DNA from: CAZTTG01 sp964615935 | Lineage (GTDB): Bacteria; Planctomycetota; UBA1135; GCA-002686595 | Length of the DNA: 8,765 bases | Assembly: GCA_964615935.1 (NCBI GenBank) | Contig: CAZTTG010000155.1 | Location: 1-8,765, forward strand | Direction of reading: 5' to 3' | Notes under the pieces: generated by a model | Seen by the model: the letters and a program-made list of their open reading frames with translations, nothing else | What the model was told of the DNA's origin: nothing | Databases searched by the model: none | Position numbers and translations under genes: made by a program | Part shown: positions 6,498 to 8,765 of the stretch, in pieces | How the letters are laid out: every line of letters begins with the position of its first letter | Numbering within the stretch: position 1 is the stretch's first letter

Positions 6498-7514
6498 GTG
6501 TCCGACCCCCGCCGGCTGCGGGTCTTCGCCGGGATCGACGAGGCCGGGCTGGGACCGATCCTGGGCCCCCTGACCTTCGGCTTCTGCGCCTTCCGCTCCC
6601 CCGCCGAGGCGCCGCACCTGTGGGAGCACCTGCAGTCGGTGGTCTCGCGCGAGGCGCGCCGCGACCGGGACCGCGTCGTGGTGGCCGACTCGAAGGTGGT
6701 CCACTCCCGCAACCCGCGCGGCCGCCGGCGGCTGGAGACCACCGCCCTGGGCTTCCTCTCCCTGCTGGGAGGGGATCGCCGTCCCCCCGCATCCGGCGAC
6801 GAGCTCCTCCTCGAGACCCCCGCCGAGCTGGCGCCCGAGCCCGCCTGGATGGAGCGCCTGCCCTGGTACGCGCGCTCCCGCCGCCCCCTTCCGGTGCACC
6901 AGGAGCGGGGGGCGCTGGAGCTGCGGGTCGAGCGGCTGGCCCGGGAGATGCGCCGCCGTGGGGTCGAGCTGCTCGACGCCGGCGTCCGGGTGCGGCCGGC
7001 GGCGCTCCTGAACGCCTCCTTCGAGCGCACCGGCAACAAGGGCGAGACCCTGTGGCTCGAGCTGACCCCGATCCTGCGCCGCCTGTGGATCCGGCACGCG
7101 GCCCCCGGGCTGCGCACCCTGGTGGACCGCCAGGGCAAGCGCATGCGCTACGGCTCGCTCCTGGCGAGGTCCCTGCCCGAGGCCTCGGTCGAGATCCGCA
7201 GCGAGACCCCCACCCTGTCGGAGTACGTCCTGACCGAGCGCCGGACCGCCCCGGGCGCCGTCCCGCGCCGGATGCGGATCGCCTTCGCCGAACGCGGCGA
7301 GGAGCGCTCCTTCGCGGTGGCCCTGGGCTCCTGCCTGGCCAAGTACGCTCGCGAGACCGCCATGGACGCCTTCAACGACTACTTCGGCGGGCTGCAGCCG
7401 GGCCTGGCGCCGACCGCCGGCTACACCACCGACGGCCGGCGCTGGCTCGGCGAGGCCGAGGCCACCCTCAGGCGCTGCGGGATCGAGCGCGAGCTCCTAG
7501 TCCGCAGCCGGTAG
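6498..7514 (+). CDS. RNase HII-like (RNase H fold) protein with a divergent active site
   Basis: The 338-residue product opens with FAGIDEAGLGPILGPLTFG (10-28), the hallmark of RNase HII, which cleaves RNA at ribonucleotides in DNA. It continues with VADSK (62-66), the counterpart of the family's DSK. TLVDRQGKRMRYGSLL (207-222) offers Asp210 in place of the VDG aspartate. SCLAKYARETAMDAF (278-292) aligns with the last motif AKVTRD..M, but the catalytic Asp there is Glu286. So the DEDD set reads D14, E15, D210, E286. Canonical RNase HII is about 200-220 residues; this protein has a roughly 100-residue insertion between DSK and the third motif, including a basic, Arg-rich stretch. I recall such enlarged relatives in planctomycetes but cannot check. 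The start is uncertain. GTG 6498 has a weak GAGAG site, while TTG 6483 would overlap the lgt stop as TTGA and add five residues. Either way it appears translationally linked to lgt. Activity on RNA/DNA hybrids is inferred. Confidence 0.8.
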   Translation: MSDPRRLRVFAGIDEAGLGPILGPLTFGFCAFRSPAEAPHLWEHLQSVVSREARRDRDRVVVADSKVVHSRNPRGRRRLETTALGFLSLLGGDRRPPASGDELLLETPAELAPEPAWMERLPWYARSRRPLPVHQERGALELRVERLAREMRRRGVELLDAGVRVRPAALLNASFERTGNKGETLWLELTPILRRLWIRHAAPGLRTLVDRQGKRMRYGSLLARSLPEASVEIRSETPTLSEYVLTERRTAPGAVPRRMRIAFAERGEERSFAVALGSCLAKYARETAMDAFNDYFGGLQPGLAPTAGYTTDGRRWLGEAEATLRRCGIERELLVRSR

Positions 7515-7524
7515 GCCTCGATGC

Positions 7525-7563
7525 GGACCTGCCTGGCGGGACCTCGCTTTTTCGGACCTCGCT
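7525..7563 (+). repeat. Threefold GGACCT direct repeat in the gap before the last gene
   Basis: GGACCT occurs at 7525-7530, 7539-7544 and 7554-7559, steps of 14 and 15 bases. The last two copies extend to a shared ten-mer GGACCTCGCT, separated by a TTTTC tract. The block lies in the 108-base gap between the RNase HII-like gene and the lipoprotein gene. Spaced repeats upstream of a gene can be operator sites, but I see no convincing promoter here, so this is only a noted structure. Confidence 0.35.
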
Positions 7564-7622
7564 GAACCCCGCGCCCCCCGGGGAGGCTTCACCGGCCGGG
7601 GCACGACCCCCTGGAGAGCGAA

Positions 7623-8729
7623 ATGGCGATGATCGACACGCGAAGGTGGAGCCCCGTTGCGCGAGTGCAACAACCCGGAGGCTCCGATCCCCCTGCGGGC
7701 CTCTCGACGCCGCTGGGGAACCGGAGCCTCCGGGTTGCTGCACTGGGGCTCCTGGGCATCCTCACCATCCTGGGGGCCAGCTCCTGCGGGGAGTTCCGCT
7801 TCGAGGAGCAGGAGATCCTCTTCCGGTGCGATTCCTGGGGGGATCGGCTGGAGCTCCTGATCCTCACCCAGGGGCTGGGCGCGCGCGACCCGTGGGCGGA
7901 GACCTCCCCGCCAGAGGATCCGGAGAGCAAGCGGCGCGAGGACCTCGGGCGGGCTCGAAGGGCGCTCGAGCCCATGGCCGAGGGCCGCCGCCGCCTGGTG
8001 CTCCTGGATCCGATGTTCGACTTCGACCTCGACGGCGACAGCGGGCCCGAGACCGAGGGCGAGGCCCTCGATGCCGAGCTGGAGCGCCGGGTGCGGGCCT
8101 TCGTCAACGGGATCGAGGTCCTCGACGCCGGGCTGTTCCTGGACGAGAGCCGTCGGCTGGGCCTCTTCCAGCGGGTGCGCATCCAGGGGATCGGGGACGG
8201 CATCGCTCTCCTGAACGAGGCGTGCTGCTTCGGCATCCGCCACAACCTGGAGACGTGGGTGCACGAGACCGGGCGCTCCGCGATGGAGTACGTGGCCGAG
8301 CGCTACCCCTTCCTCGACGAGGCCTCGCGGGCGCTGTACCTCGCCAAGGCCCACGCCGACGAGCCCTGGGTGCGGCTCGAGGGCGACCGGATCGTGCTGG
8401 ACCTGCCGGTGAGCCGGGACTCGGCCATCCGGCTCCTGTCGCGGGCCTCCCAGGCGGCGGCCGAGCAGGAGGCGCAGGGCAAGCTCCAGGGGCTGGTCCT
8501 CTTGGCGAGCCTGCTGCGGCACGTCGAGGACCTCGAGCTCGGGGAGGGGGGCCTGAGGCTGGTCCTCGCGCCCGGGCCGGACGGGAGCTTCGCGCTCCGG
8601 ATCCGCCACCCCGCCGGGGAGTCGCAGGCCCTGCGCGATCTGATGGTGGGCCGGGGAGCGGCGCCCGTCGCCGAGGACCTGGACCTCAAGGAGTTGCGCG
8701 GGACCCTGGGCGGCGCCCAAGGCCTCTAG
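7623..8729 (+). CDS. Putative lipoprotein of unknown function with an Asp-rich DxDxDG motif
   Basis: The 368-residue product belongs to no family I recognise. The ATG at 7623 has a good ribosome site (GGAG at 7613-7616, six-base spacing), though another in-frame ATG lies at 7629. A hydrophobic segment, VAALGLLGILTILGASSC, ends at Cys55, making a plausible but imperfect lipobox (A-S-S-C), followed by Gly-Glu. The n-region is oddly long, about 36 residues, because an inverted repeat lies inside it. The mature part is soluble and acidic, mostly helical in character, with DFDLDGDSG at 133-141, spaced like the start of a calcium-binding EF-hand or dockerin loop. FNGIEV-, NEACCFGIRH- and YPFLDEASRALY-like segments match nothing I know. 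The C-terminal 60 residues end in a Gly/Leu/Asp-rich tail. It follows lgt and the RNase HII-like gene on the same strand after a 108-base gap, so it may have its own promoter. Export and lipidation are inferred; the function is unknown. Confidence 0.75.
   Translation: MAMIDTRRWSPVARVQQPGGSDPPAGLSTPLGNRSLRVAALGLLGILTILGASSCGEFRFEEQEILFRCDSWGDRLELLILTQGLGARDPWAETSPPEDPESKRREDLGRARRALEPMAEGRRRLVLLDPMFDFDLDGDSGPETEGEALDAELERRVRAFVNGIEVLDAGLFLDESRRLGLFQRVRIQGIGDGIALLNEACCFGIRHNLETWVHETGRSAMEYVAERYPFLDEASRALYLAKAHADEPWVRLEGDRIVLDLPVSRDSAIRLLSRASQAAAEQEAQGKLQGLVLLASLLRHVEDLELGEGGLRLVLAPGPDGSFALRIRHPAGESQALRDLMVGRGAAPVAEDLDLKELRGTLGGAQGL
7664..7744. repeat. 81-base inverted repeat inside the lipoprotein signal-peptide region
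   Basis: Bases 7664-7686 pair with 7722-7744 over 23 positions with one mismatch (7670/7738); the inner 16 pairs (7671-7686 with 7722-7737) are perfect. A further CCCC/GGGG pairing (7689-7692 with 7715-7718) could extend the stem past a small bulge. The element spans 27 codons, exactly in frame, between the charged start of the protein and its hydrophobic signal segment. Third codon positions here are much richer in A/T than elsewhere in the gene. In RNA it would form a long hairpin a short way after the start codon. It may be a small inserted palindromic element or a translation-control structure. Confidence 0.75.
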
Positions 8730-8750
8730 CGCTCGCCGGGAGGCGAGCGC
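8729..8750 (+). terminator. Hairpin terminator starting in the stop codon
   Basis: GCGCTCGCC (8729-8737) and GGCGAGCGC (8742-8750) form a perfect nine-pair stem with a GGGA loop of the GNRA class. The first base of the stem is the G of the TAG stop of the last gene. No T tract follows; instead a second small stem, CCCC (8754-8757) with GGGG (8762-8765), runs into the end of the window. Position and symmetry make this the probable end of the lgt-side transcript. Confidence 0.65.
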
Positions 8751-8765
8751 GGGCCCCGTCAGGGG

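Noticed and set aside
7657..7743. Similar peptides (QQPGGS and RSLRV) readable on both strands around the inverted repeat
   Set aside because: This follows automatically from the palindrome being in codon register on both strands; it is not evidence for a second gene.
7497..8720. Long minus-strand frame opposite the last lipoprotein gene
   Set aside because: Low-complexity Pro/Leu/Glu-rich product; the plus strand has the ribosome site, the hydrophobic signal segment and the terminator.

Overview
This GC-rich window (third codon positions are almost all G or C inside genes) comes from a bacterium. Two apparent lipoproteins with lipoboxes, a prolipoprotein diacylglyceryl transferase, a Sec signal peptide, Shine-Dalgarno sequences and sigma70-like promoters all point that way. 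The secreted beta-helix protein with its Cys/Gly-rich C-terminal module and the RNase HII-like protein of the 'GIDEAG.GP' type recall Planctomycetota. That assignment is an inference from memory, not a search result. Both ends look like contig ends: the left end is a 48-base pure G run, probably a sequencing artefact, and the right end stops inside a small hairpin.

Layout, left to right: (1) the 5' end of a lipoprotein gene on the minus strand, truncated by the G run; (2) a 544-base divergent intergenic region; (3) a secreted beta-helix protein (+); (4) convergent to it across a strong hairpin, a minus-strand tRNA pseudouridine synthase of the Pus10 family; (5) divergent from that, a DPM1-like polyprenyl-phosphate sugar transferase (+); (6) convergent to it across 19 bases, a SAM-dependent methyltransferase with an N-terminal zinc motif (-); (7) divergent from that across 75 bases, a rightward cluster of an Lgt family protein, an RNase HII-like protein and an unrecognised lipoprotein, closed by a hairpin terminator that begins in the last stop codon.

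The genes do not form one obvious pathway. Two themes recur. One is envelope biology: two lipoproteins, Lgt, a polyprenyl-phosphate glycosyltransferase and a secreted beta-helix protein. The other is RNA or nucleic acid: Pus10 and an RNase H-fold protein. The most notable item is Pus10, a family described from archaea and eukaryotes rather than bacteria. Here it is a short form that lacks the usual N-terminal THUMP-bearing region but keeps the catalytic motif and an archaeal-style four-cysteine knuckle. Second is an 81-base, in-frame inverted-repeat element inside the signal-peptide region of the last lipoprotein gene. Third is the methyltransferase/lgt divergent pair, where both promoter-like -10 boxes sit so close to the start codons that leaderless transcripts are predicted.
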